Translations under genes and position numbers: made by a program | Shown here: piece by piece, positions 8,001 to 14,593 of the stretch | Layout: every line of letters starts with the position of its first letter | Position numbering within the stretch: the first letter of the stretch is position 1 | Source: JBLHKS01 sp047620505 | GTDB lineage: Bacteria > Verrucomicrobiota > Verrucomicrobiia > Verrucomicrobiales > DEV007 | Assembly (NCBI GenBank): GCA_047620505.1 | Contig: JBLHKS010000112.1 | Coordinates: 1 to 23,753, forward strand | Direction: 5' to 3' | DNA length: 23,753 bases | Notes under the pieces: generated by a model | Database searches by the model: none | What the model was told of the DNA's origin: nothing | Seen by the model: the letters and a program-made list of their open reading frames with translations, nothing else

Positions 8001-8369
8001 AAGCACAGCTTCCGGGTAACCCGGGACTTCGTCCAGTTTCTGAAGGACCTCAGCTTTGGCTTCTTTGATGTCGATCCCTGTCCGAAATTCGAGCCGGATT
8101 GAACCGCGCCCGGCCTGACTGTTGCTCGTAAGCGAAACCAGACCGGAGATGTCGCCCAGAACTTTTTCCTGCTCCTCGACGATGTCGCTTTCAATCTCCT
8201 CAGCGGAGGCGCTCTCCCATTGGGTAACCACGGAAATCACCACGGAGTCGATTTCCGGCTTCATCTGAACCGGCACCGCCGTGAAGGCGAGGATTCCGGC
8301 CAGAATCGCAAGCCCAACGCCGACTGCGACGGAGACAGGCTGATCGATGCAGCGATCGACGAGCTTCAT
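5007..8369 (-). CDS. RND efflux pump inner-membrane transporter (AcrB/HAE1 type)
   Basis: A 1120-residue proton-driven exporter that would form a trimer and work with a periplasmic adaptor and an outer-membrane channel. It shows the duplicated RND layout: an N-terminal TM helix (about 12-32), a periplasmic loop with the porter pattern RLPGVAQVGIRGARPAEVQI, a first TM bundle from about residue 350, a central cytoplasmic stretch with many charges, a second porter loop and a second bundle ending near 1110. TM4 reads GMVVDNAIVVIENI with Asp414 followed by Asn415, where AcrB has two Asp. At the AcrB Lys940 position there is Asn1014 (VVVNNAILIV). Both changes occur in many RND relatives, so they do not mean inactivity. 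It is slightly longer than AcrB (1049). The start overlaps the adaptor stop by ATGA. Substrate cannot be told from sequence. Confidence 0.92.
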   Translation of the reverse strand: MKLVDRCIDQPVSVAVGVGLAILAGILAFTAVPVQMKPEIDSVVISVVTQWESASAEEIESDIVEEQEKVLGDISGLVSLTSNSQAGRGSIRLEFRTGIDIKEAKAEVLQKLDEVPGYPEAVLQPVVDDIDPESTDWIAWIGLSSTDPNFDATTLYDFMERRLKPRFERLPGVAQVGIRGARPAEVQIRVDPVALAQRGVTYQQLLAAIRSSNANFSAGNLVEGKRNIRVRATGRFESPDEILDMIVRREVTGPVYIRDVAEVVRTYKEKRDWARARGQVMPFFNYQLERGGNLIETMRAIQTEVAAMNAPGGLLEEHSRELGLNGGLELVQTYDSTTYVEDAIKLVQSNLFFGGILATLTLLFFLRSLRTVGIIAIAIPISVIGALVVLVALGRSVNIISLAGMAFAVGMVVDNAIVVIENIYRHLEMGKSARRAASEGASEVAGAVVASTVTTLIVFFPILLIQEAAGQLFKDIAYAIMAAVGLSLIVSLTVIPTAAARMLTRGESLHEDADDGEGQPKRRSLLGLILHPFHVALDSLPRLVSRIVDLSTRSWVASIAVILIFMFGTLIGIEKLRPPLDYLPKGNRNICFGILIPPPGYSLDQLEQVGLRIEEKIRPAWEVEDDAFAVESIVRGGPRPKEDHRQLVPQFPGGPPTVTPPPLSNYFLVSFEDKMFHGAISADKKRAIDATHLMNWATGGHTAPDTLAFSFQMPLFKIGGNTGAAIKIDLTGRDLDEVSAAAKTLMFGLFGEFGPYSVNPDPGNFSMPSHELRIVPLDRHLRKVGLTRSDVGLAVQANGDGILLFREFEERGELRDLKVISKASFGGQAIDAILDVPVATPTGDIVDLRTVAAVERVQGPSEIRHVDRNRAVTLQLTPPDGMPLETAIEKINELTEGMRQGGAIPPGVDVRLSGSAGKLNEIKTALLGDGSLIGVFTSSMVLALLVVFLVMVILFQSWSYPVIIIMTVFPAMFGGFLGLALLHNWSIKDPYMPDQNLDMLTILGFVILAGVVVNNAILIVHQTLNFLRDPERHLETPREAIIAAVETRVRPILMSSLTSVGGMLPLVLLPGSGSELYRGLGAVIVGGLLLSTIFTLILAPCVLSIVFSIANPKKGKAAAA
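5010..5019. repeat. Palindrome core AGCAGCTGCT, copy 4
   Basis: Exact core at the extreme 3' end of the RND gene, directly before its stop codon. It encodes the C-terminal run of Ala residues, a place where protein constraint should be low. Confidence 0.8.
6144..6153. repeat. Palindrome core AGCAGCTGCT, copy 5
   Basis: Exact core in the second porter loop of the RND gene, read as S-A-A-A-K on the minus strand. Confidence 0.8.
7752..7763. repeat. Palindrome CAGCAGCTGCTG, copy 6
   Basis: Exact 12-mer in the first porter loop of the RND gene, read as Y-Q-Q-L-L-A, a different frame from copy 5 in the same gene. Confidence 0.8.
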
Positions 8370-9640
8370 TCTTTTGGCGGTGTTTGGCTTTGATCCTCAG
8401 CCGCAGGTTCGGCGGCGCGCTCTTTGACCAGGAGCGCCTGATTCGGCTGTAGCCGGTCGTTGCCTTCGACGACAATCTGATCGCCTTCTTTGATCTGCTT
8501 GTTCTCTCGCGGAAGCAGAAAAATCTCGCCCTCTCGTTCAAACGCGACCTTGACCGGGATTCGCTCAGCCTCGGGCGACTGCTTTTCGGAAGCGCGAAAA
8601 ACGAAGTCCCCGCGCTCGGTTCGCAACAGCGCGTCGACGGGAATGATCAGATGCGGCTCCAGCTCTCCGACCGGAACTTCGCCGGCTAACGACTGCCCGG
8701 CTGCGAGCCGCCCGCTTGAATTGTCGAGAACGGCGACGGCGACGAACATTCGGCTGCGAGGATCGACGTCAGGCACAATTCGAAGCTCCTTCGGCGTTAG
8801 CTCGCCGACACTTTCGATCAAAACTCGGACCCGCTCAGGCTGACTCCGAACGTCTTGCAAAAAGCGCTCGGGCACCCGCATCCAGGCTTCGATCGGATCG
8901 CCACTGATCAAGGTCATCACGACTTCGCCGGCAGCGACCCACTCGCCGGGCTCGACGTGTCGCTCGGTGATCAAGCCCAGGAACGGCGCGCGGATTTCCA
9001 GATCTTTTTCGCGGATTTCGAGGAGTTTGATCCGGCTATCCGCTTCCGCGATGGCCCCGTTGGCGGCGTCGAGTTGGGCTTTTGAAACGGCGAGCGCGCG
9101 GACAGCATCGAGGAGATCTTTTTCAGGAACCGAGCGATCCTCAAACAGGCCTTGCATCATTTTCTGGTCTTCGGTTGCCCGTTTCAACTCGGCATCACGC
9201 TGGGTGACGACGCTTCCCGCTGTTTTCAGCGCCGCTCGAGCCTCGGTCAGCTCAGCTTCGATTCGCCGACCATCGAGCCGGACCAGCGGCGCGTTGATTT
9301 CGACGATCTGGCCTTCATCCACGAGGATTTCCTTGATCGCACCGGCTTCCTGAGCCGCAATTTCAGAGCGCGAAACGGGGCGCAGGCCGCCGGTTACCCT
9401 GGCGAGATTCTGCGCGGGTTCGAGCTTGGCTTCAACGACGAAAACCGAAGCGGGCGGCATCGAAGGAGGGCCACCGGCACCCGGCTTCTTCTCAGCAGCT
9501 GCTGCCTCGGCCGCAGTCGGCGTATCGTTGATCATTTTGATCGCGATGACGCCGATGACGATCGAAAGCAGGGCGATCCCGCCAATGAAAAGCGGAAGTC
9601 GTCCGCCGCGTTCTTTCGTTGCTGTGCCAGCTTCTCCCAT
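8366..9640 (-). CDS. RND periplasmic adaptor (membrane fusion protein, HlyD/AcrA family)
   Basis: A 424-residue adaptor linking the RND pump to an outer-membrane channel. It has an N-terminal TM anchor at about residues 15-36 (LPLFIGGIALLSIVIGVIAI), an Ala/Pro-rich linker, a first lipoyl-like half (SEIAAQEAGAIKEILVDEGQ, about 92-111), a helical hairpin (about 125-210, rich in Ala, Glu and Lys), the second lipoyl half (LEIRAPFLGLITERHVEPGE, about 214-233), then beta-barrel and membrane-proximal domains. There is no lipobox cysteine, so it is anchored by the helix rather than by lipid. The start is 50 bp after the response-regulator stop, and the end overlaps the RND start by ATGA. The C-terminal tail (about 400-424) is Glu/Gln/Pro-rich. 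Confidence 0.9.
   Translation of the reverse strand: MGEAGTATKERGGRLPLFIGGIALLSIVIGVIAIKMINDTPTAAEAAAAEKKPGAGGPPSMPPASVFVVEAKLEPAQNLARVTGGLRPVSRSEIAAQEAGAIKEILVDEGQIVEINAPLVRLDGRRIEAELTEARAALKTAGSVVTQRDAELKRATEDQKMMQGLFEDRSVPEKDLLDAVRALAVSKAQLDAANGAIAEADSRIKLLEIREKDLEIRAPFLGLITERHVEPGEWVAAGEVVMTLISGDPIEAWMRVPERFLQDVRSQPERVRVLIESVGELTPKELRIVPDVDPRSRMFVAVAVLDNSSGRLAAGQSLAGEVPVGELEPHLIIPVDALLRTERGDFVFRASEKQSPEAERIPVKVAFEREGEIFLLPRENKQIKEGDQIVVEGNDRLQPNQALLVKERAAEPAAEDQSQTPPKE
9493..9504. repeat. Palindrome CAGCAGCTGCTG, copy 7
   Basis: Exact 12-mer in the low-complexity linker after the adaptor's TM helix, read as an Ala run (E-A-A-A-A-E). Confidence 0.8.
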
Positions 9641-9690
9641 GGGCGAGAACTGATCGACGATCGACGGCTTGAGTCAACCGGCCACCTGCC

Positions 9691-10365
9691 TCAATCAATT
9701 TCCGCGAATCGCAGCACCGCAAATCGAACCAACTCGTTCATATCGTTGATTCCGACCTTCTTTTTAATGTTGGCGCGGTGGGCGTCGACGGTCTTGCTGC
9801 TGATGAAGAGGCGCTCGGCGATCTGATGCGTGCTCAAGCCTGAACCGAGACCCTCGAGAATCTGAAGTTCTCGATCGCTGAGATCGTCGACCGAAGCTCG
9901 CATGCCGCCAGCGCTCGATCCATGGCTAACTTGTTTCAAAACTCGAGAAGCGGTGGTGTCCGGAACAAAAACCTCACCGGCCAGAACCGCGCGAACTGCC
10001 GTTAGCACGCTGTCGGAATTCATCCCCTTCATTGCATAGCCGTTGGCACCGGCCCGAAGCGCGCGCTTGGCGTAAAGCGCGTCATCGTGCATTGTCAGGA
10101 CCAGAATCAGCCCCTTGAATTTGCTCTTGCGGAGGCCTTTGATGATATCGATTCCGTTGCCGTCTGGAAGCGAGATGTCGAGCAGGACCAAATCTGGAGA
10201 GGCGGCCAGAATCGCCTCGACGGCACCTTGGAAACGATCAAAGTCGCCGCAGATTTGGAGATCGGGCTCCAATTCGAGGAATTGCCGAAGGCCCATTCGC
10301 AGAAAAGCGTGATCCTCCAAAATGAAGATCTTGTGCTGAGTTGCGATTGGAGCGGCGACCATCAT
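9691..10365 (-). CDS. NarL/FixJ-family response regulator
   Basis: A 224-residue two-domain transcription regulator. The receiver domain (about residues 11-130) has the acidic pair in FILEDHAF, the phospho-acceptor Asp63 in LVLLDISLPDGNGI, Thr91 in LVLTMHDD and the conserved Lys113. The LuxR-type DNA-binding domain (about 160-220) reads LSDRELQILEGLGSGLSTHQ and continues into IAERLFISSKTVDAHRANIK. All switch residues are intact. It follows the kinase gene after six bases, so the two form a cognate pair. The efflux genes lie 50 bp downstream on the same strand, so the regulator probably controls them or its own operon. Two adjacent ATG codons (10365, 10362) are both possible starts. Confidence 0.93.
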   Translation of the reverse strand: MMVAAPIATQHKIFILEDHAFLRMGLRQFLELEPDLQICGDFDRFQGAVEAILAASPDLVLLDISLPDGNGIDIIKGLRKSKFKGLILVLTMHDDALYAKRALRAGANGYAMKGMNSDSVLTAVRAVLAGEVFVPDTTASRVLKQVSHGSSAGGMRASVDDLSDRELQILEGLGSGLSTHQIAERLFISSKTVDAHRANIKKKVGINDMNELVRFAVLRFAEID

Positions 10366-10371
10366 TATTCA

Positions 10372-11559
10372 TCACACGGAGACTTTACAGATAATCTCGC
10401 AGCCAACGGACGCTTCCGAACGAATCTCCAGCACTCCCGCGATCGCCCGGGCGCGGTAACGCATGATTTGAAGGCCAATTCCTTCGTCGCCCGGATTCGC
10501 CGATTGCAGTTTGAAGCCGCTGCCGTTGTCTCGAATTCCCAAGGTCAGGGAGTCATCGTGAACTTTAAGGCTGATAGTCATTTCTGAGGCTCCGCTGTGG
10601 CGAATCGCATTGTGAATCGCTTCCTGAGCGATCCGATAAAGGTGGTTGGCGACTTGTTGGTCTGAGATTTCGATGGGTGCCCCTGGAAGGACCAATCGGC
10701 ATTCCAAGCCAGCCTGATCCGCAAATTCAGCGAGCCGCGCTAAGGCCGAAGGGAGCGCTTTTGAATCGGAGAGCGGGTGAAGGCCGAAGGCGAGGTTGCG
10801 CGTCTGGCCGATCGCATCTTCCAGCTTCTCGGCGATGAGACGGGCCGTATCGCCGCGATCGGAGCCGTCGGCTTCCAGCTGCCTGGCGAGCGTGGCCGTG
10901 TGCAGTTCGAGGCCTTTCAACAGCGACCCAAGATCATCGTGTAACTCGCGAGCAATCCTTGTCTTTTCGGTTTCGGCGGCAAGAAAACATTGCTGTTCGA
11001 GCCGCCGTTCTTCGCTCTCACGCCGAGCCGTGATGTCGATCAGCGCGGTGAAACAAGCTGGGTCGTCACCCAGCAGGTGCCCGGCAGGAACGATGCTTTC
11101 CAGACGATAAATCCGTTCGTTTTCATCCCCCAGTTTCATCCTGACCTCGAAAATTTGCCGCTCACCGCTAACGAAAACTTCTCCCTGACATTGCGAAAAT
11201 TTTTCGCGGTCTTCACGCCAGATATAAAGTCCAAATCGACTGCCCATCAGATTTCTGCGCTCAATTCCAAGCATCGTCGCCGCAGTCAAATTTGCCGCCT
11301 GAACCGTTCCCTCGGCGTTCAGCGTGAGGTAGCCGACCGGAGCGAATTCGTAGAGATCGCTGTAGCGGTCGCGAGTGTCGCTCAGCTCAATCTGAGCCTG
11401 ACGCAGCTCCTCGTTCTGAATCTCCAGCTCGATCTGGTGGACCTGCAATTCGTGGGCGAGAGCGCAAATATCATCGTGCGAAAGCCGATCGATGTCTGCC
11501 GTCGCCGCAGCCGCCAGTTCCGCGCGCCGACGCAGGTCAGAGGCCTCCTCCGCTTTCAC
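10372..11559 (-). CDS. PAS-containing histidine kinase, NarX/DegS type (HisKA_3)
   Basis: A 395-residue sensor kinase without membrane segments, so the sensing is cytoplasmic. Residues 1-62 are helical (ELQVHQIELEIQNEELRQAQ suggests a coiled coil). A PAS domain spans about 62-178 (LYEFAPVGYLTLNAEGTVQA, ending in TALIDITARRESEER). The dimerisation/phosphoacceptor segment is EKTRIARELHDDLGSLLKGL with His207, as in HisKA_3 kinases. The ATP-binding domain shows AQEAIHNAIRHSG (N box), DNGSGF and GIGLQIM. Its start overlaps the end of the CheB-CheR hybrid by ATGA, and the response-regulator start is six bases downstream. The kinase probably acts on that regulator. Which signal the PAS domain binds is not evident. 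Confidence 0.92.
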   Translation of the reverse strand: MKAEEASDLRRRAELAAAATADIDRLSHDDICALAHELQVHQIELEIQNEELRQAQIELSDTRDRYSDLYEFAPVGYLTLNAEGTVQAANLTAATMLGIERRNLMGSRFGLYIWREDREKFSQCQGEVFVSGERQIFEVRMKLGDENERIYRLESIVPAGHLLGDDPACFTALIDITARRESEERRLEQQCFLAAETEKTRIARELHDDLGSLLKGLELHTATLARQLEADGSDRGDTARLIAEKLEDAIGQTRNLAFGLHPLSDSKALPSALARLAEFADQAGLECRLVLPGAPIEISDQQVANHLYRIAQEAIHNAIRHSGASEMTISLKVHDDSLTLGIRDNGSGFKLQSANPGDEGIGLQIMRYRARAIAGVLEIRSEASVGCEIICKVSV

Positions 11560-14468
11560 TCCGCCGCCTCCTCAATCGCCAGCAAAATCATCCCTGGTAA
11601 ACCGGCGGCGCGCTCGAGTTTACGGCCGTTGAGCATGAAGGCGCGTTTGCCAATGTCAGGAAATTCGGTCTCAACACGGAAATCCTCAAACTTCTGGTCT
11701 TGCGGTAGGATTTCCTCCAGCAGCTTCCGGAGAATCGGAACGTCCCACTCGCCGTCGCCGAGTTCGTAAATCAGCTTTTTGTCGATCAACTCCGAACTGG
11801 TTTCGAAGGTCCGGCAGAACGTGCTGTTCCCCGAAACCACGCGCAATTCGTCGTCAAGCACGAGCAACGGCTCACGCATCGTATCGACGATGCTCTCAAA
11901 GTACTGGCGAGTGTAGCGGGTCTGACTGATTTCGACAAAAGTGACCACCAGGCCGTCGATTTTGTTGTCCGAAGTCCGGTAAGGCATGATTCGCATCAGG
12001 TACCACTTCCCCGTGTCGGTCTCGACCTCGGTTTCCTTCCACGCGAGCGTCTTGAGCACGCCTTTGCAGTCTTCCACAAGCTCGCTGTAGACCAGATTGG
12101 AGACGAGATCAGCGAGCGGTCGGCCGACGTCGCTCAGGATCAAGTGAACGAGGGATCGGGCCTCATCAGTGAATCGTTTAATATTGAGATCGTTGTCCAG
12201 AAAGATGGTCGCGATCGTCGTGCTGTTGAGGAGATTCAGCATGTCGTCGTTGGCCTGACTGAGCGCCCGCATTTTGCTCTCAAGCTCGTTGTTGACCGTG
12301 GTTAACTCCTCGTTCAGCGACTGCATTTCCTCCTTGGAGGTCTCCATCTCCTCGTTAGTCGATTGCAGCTCCTCATTGGTCGACTGCAGCTCTTCATTCG
12401 CCGATTTCAGCTCTTCGTTTGAAGTCTGGAGCTCCTCAATCGTGGTCTGCAACGACTCTTTGCTGTGTTGCAACTGGTCTTCCAACTCCTGGACACGATC
12501 CGGGTCGGTCCCCGTTGAGCCCTTTGCCTTTTTCTTCGGTGTTGGGACGTGGACGAAACTGACCAGCATGAGCCCTCGAATCGATTCCGGTTCCACCATC
12601 GGAGAAACCGTCACGGTCACGAGCGAGAAGCCACCGTTCGTTTTCACGCTGATTTTTTCGCGGACAACTTCGCGGCCCTCGGCGGTGGACTGCCGCAACG
12701 CCGCGGCGAGTTCCAGCTGAAGCCCCTCGCGCGCCATGTCGAACAAGTTCATCCGCGGCTGACCGCCTGCGGGCTCCAGAAACTCGCCAGTCCGACCGTG
12801 AATGTGGACGAATTCTCCGCGGCTGTTTACCAGCACGCTGGGAGGGCAATGGCGGCTCAGCAGCGCCTTTTCAACGATTGCTGGAATCTCCCGATCGGGG
12901 ATCACCACAGTCGTTCTGGTCCGGCCAGAGTCGATTGGCCGGACAGGCTGAGCCGGCATTTCCGGCAGGAAGCACGACGACGCGGTCGTGTCGCGTCGAC
13001 GAAAGATTTTCCACTTTTTATCGACCAGATGAAACGAGTCGGTGAATTGCCCGACCGACTCCGAAGGTCCTAGCAGAAGCAGACCCTCTGACTTCAACGC
13101 GTAGTGAAAAATCGGCAGAAGTCGCTTCTGCAAATCCTGATTGAGGTAGATCAGCAAGTTGCGGCAGGAGATCAGATCGAGCTTGGTGAAGGGCGGATCT
13201 TTGATCACATTCTGCGGCGCGAAAATCACCATTTCACGGATTTCCTTCCGCACTTGATAGGACGAATCGCGACGATTGAAAAACCGATCAAGCCGCTCCG
13301 GAGTCACGTCGCCGGCGATGCCTTCCGGATAATTTCCAGCTCGAGCCGAATCGATCGCTTCCGAATCCAGATCGGTCGCGAAAATCTGGACATCGAAGTG
13401 CTTTCCTTCCGATTCCAGCAATTCACGCAGCAGAATCGCCAATGTGAAAGCTTCCTCGCCCGTCGCACATCCCGGAATCCAGACTCGAAAGGTGTATTCG
13501 TCGGGAAGTTGCTGAATTCGCTCCCGAAGCGGCTTTTCGCTCAAAAACTGGAACGCCTGCGGGTCACGAAAAAAGCTGGTAACGCTGATGAGAAGCTCCT
13601 TGAAAAGAAGATCAATCTCCGCCGGGTTTTCCCGGAGGTAGCGCACGTAATCGCCGGTTGTGGCGATTTGATGGACGTTCATTCGGCGCTCGATTCGGCG
13701 CCGGATCGTCGTCGACTTGTAGTTCGAAAAATCGTGCCCGGTGCGCGCGCGAAGCAGCAGAAAAACCCTCTGAAGCGGCTCGTCCGGCGGCACCTCATCT
13801 TCCGGCGCTTTGAGATAAGGCCCGGAAACGTAAGCCAGCAGCTGCCGAGGCATTTCATTCGGAGGCAGGATGTAATCGGCCAGGCCAGTGGAGATCGCGC
13901 TCGAAGGCATCCCGGAATACTGAGCCGTTCGAACCTCCTGGACCATGACCATGCCGGATTCACCCTTGATCGCCTTGACGCCGAGCGTCCCGTCCGTCCC
14001 TGACCCTGACAGAATCACGCCGACGGCCGTCTCCTTTTGATCCTCCGCCAGGGAGCGTAAAAAATGGTCGATCCGCAAACTCGGCGTTTCCTTCTTCGTC
14101 AGTTCGGTGATCTGCAACTTGCCATTCAGAATCCCGAGCTGCCCAGCCGGCGGAGCCACGTAAACGTGATTCGGCAGGACCAGTTGACCATTCGTCGCTT
14201 CGGCCACCTCCATGTCGGTCCTCTCAGACAGCAACTCCGGCAACAGACTCGTGTGCCCGGCGTGTTGATGCGTCACGACCACGAAAGCGAGTCCCGAATT
14301 CGTCTGCATCGCCGAGAAGAACGACTCGAGCGCCTCCAGCCCGCCAGCGGAAGAGCCCAGCCCAACGACAGGAACTCCGAGCGCGACAGCAGCTGCTGGT
14401 TTCTCCTTCGCGGGCGCGGACTTTTTCTTCGAGGGCGATTTGCGCTTGGCTGCGGATTTTTTTGGCAT
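11556..14468 (-). CDS. CheB-CheR-PAS hybrid chemotaxis-type methylesterase/methyltransferase
   Basis: A 970-residue cytoplasmic hybrid. A Lys/Ala-rich tail (1-30) precedes the CheB methylesterase (about 31-215) with the catalytic triad in place: Ser40 in GSSAGG, His69 in HQHAGH, Asp159 in GSGTDG. The CheR methyltransferase (about 232-492) has SVTSFFRDPQAF, the SAM-binding GCATGEEA (333-340), ATDLDSEAI and SCRNLLIYL. A PAS-like segment (about 525-640), a long coiled coil (about 657-742, repeated NEELQST heptads) and two more PAS domains (about 742-850 and 855-965) follow. No CheB receiver domain is present. No chemoreceptor, CheA or CheW lies nearby, so it is probably a sensor feeding the adjacent kinase rather than part of a flagellar pathway (inference). 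It opens the minus-strand operon. Confidence 0.93.
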   Translation of the reverse strand: MPKKSAAKRKSPSKKKSAPAKEKPAAAVALGVPVVGLGSSAGGLEALESFFSAMQTNSGLAFVVVTHQHAGHTSLLPELLSERTDMEVAEATNGQLVLPNHVYVAPPAGQLGILNGKLQITELTKKETPSLRIDHFLRSLAEDQKETAVGVILSGSGTDGTLGVKAIKGESGMVMVQEVRTAQYSGMPSSAISTGLADYILPPNEMPRQLLAYVSGPYLKAPEDEVPPDEPLQRVFLLLRARTGHDFSNYKSTTIRRRIERRMNVHQIATTGDYVRYLRENPAEIDLLFKELLISVTSFFRDPQAFQFLSEKPLRERIQQLPDEYTFRVWIPGCATGEEAFTLAILLRELLESEGKHFDVQIFATDLDSEAIDSARAGNYPEGIAGDVTPERLDRFFNRRDSSYQVRKEIREMVIFAPQNVIKDPPFTKLDLISCRNLLIYLNQDLQKRLLPIFHYALKSEGLLLLGPSESVGQFTDSFHLVDKKWKIFRRRDTTASSCFLPEMPAQPVRPIDSGRTRTTVVIPDREIPAIVEKALLSRHCPPSVLVNSRGEFVHIHGRTGEFLEPAGGQPRMNLFDMAREGLQLELAAALRQSTAEGREVVREKISVKTNGGFSLVTVTVSPMVEPESIRGLMLVSFVHVPTPKKKAKGSTGTDPDRVQELEDQLQHSKESLQTTIEELQTSNEELKSANEELQSTNEELQSTNEEMETSKEEMQSLNEELTTVNNELESKMRALSQANDDMLNLLNSTTIATIFLDNDLNIKRFTDEARSLVHLILSDVGRPLADLVSNLVYSELVEDCKGVLKTLAWKETEVETDTGKWYLMRIMPYRTSDNKIDGLVVTFVEISQTRYTRQYFESIVDTMREPLLVLDDELRVVSGNSTFCRTFETSSELIDKKLIYELGDGEWDVPILRKLLEEILPQDQKFEDFRVETEFPDIGKRAFMLNGRKLERAAGLPGMILLAIEEAAE
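12288..12419 (-). repeat. Degenerate 21-bp tandem repeats coding for coiled-coil heptads
   Basis: About six imperfect 21-bp units encode successive heptads of the type NEELQST (residues about 684-727 of the CheB-CheR hybrid). They explain the repetitive look of this stretch and are known in this protein class. Such units may vary in number between strains. Confidence 0.75.
14387..14398. repeat. Palindrome CAGCAGCTGCTG, copy 8
   Basis: Exact 12-mer in the low-complexity N-terminal tail of the CheB-CheR hybrid gene (read as P-A-A-A-V), about 70 bp after its start codon. Confidence 0.8.
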
Positions 14469-14593
14469 TGGCTTGGCTTAAGCAAAGCAGAAGCGAACCC
14501 GGATTCCAAGCTAAACCGCCGAACCTCTTCGGGAGCGGGAAGCACGCGAGGGTTGAGGGTTGATTCGCGCTTCGACGGCTCCAGATTGGCGGG
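14469..14593. promoter_or_regulatory. Divergent intergenic region between sensor operon and DUF1501 gene
   Basis: A 125-bp spacer that must hold the promoter of the long minus-strand operon and probably that of the DUF1501 gene. It is flanked by two exact copies of the 12-bp palindrome at near-equal distances (14387-14398, 71 bp inside the left gene; 14660-14671, 66 bp inside the right gene). I saw no convincing -35/-10 boxes. Confidence 0.4.

Noticed and set aside
7416..8102. Long plus-strand frame opposite the RND pump gene
   Set aside because: Typical antisense shadow of a GC-rich gene; no recognisable protein features and the sense gene is certain.
12274..12720. Serine-rich plus-strand frame opposite the coiled coil
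   Set aside because: It is the complement of the heptad repeats (Glu codons read as Ser/Leu), not a gene.
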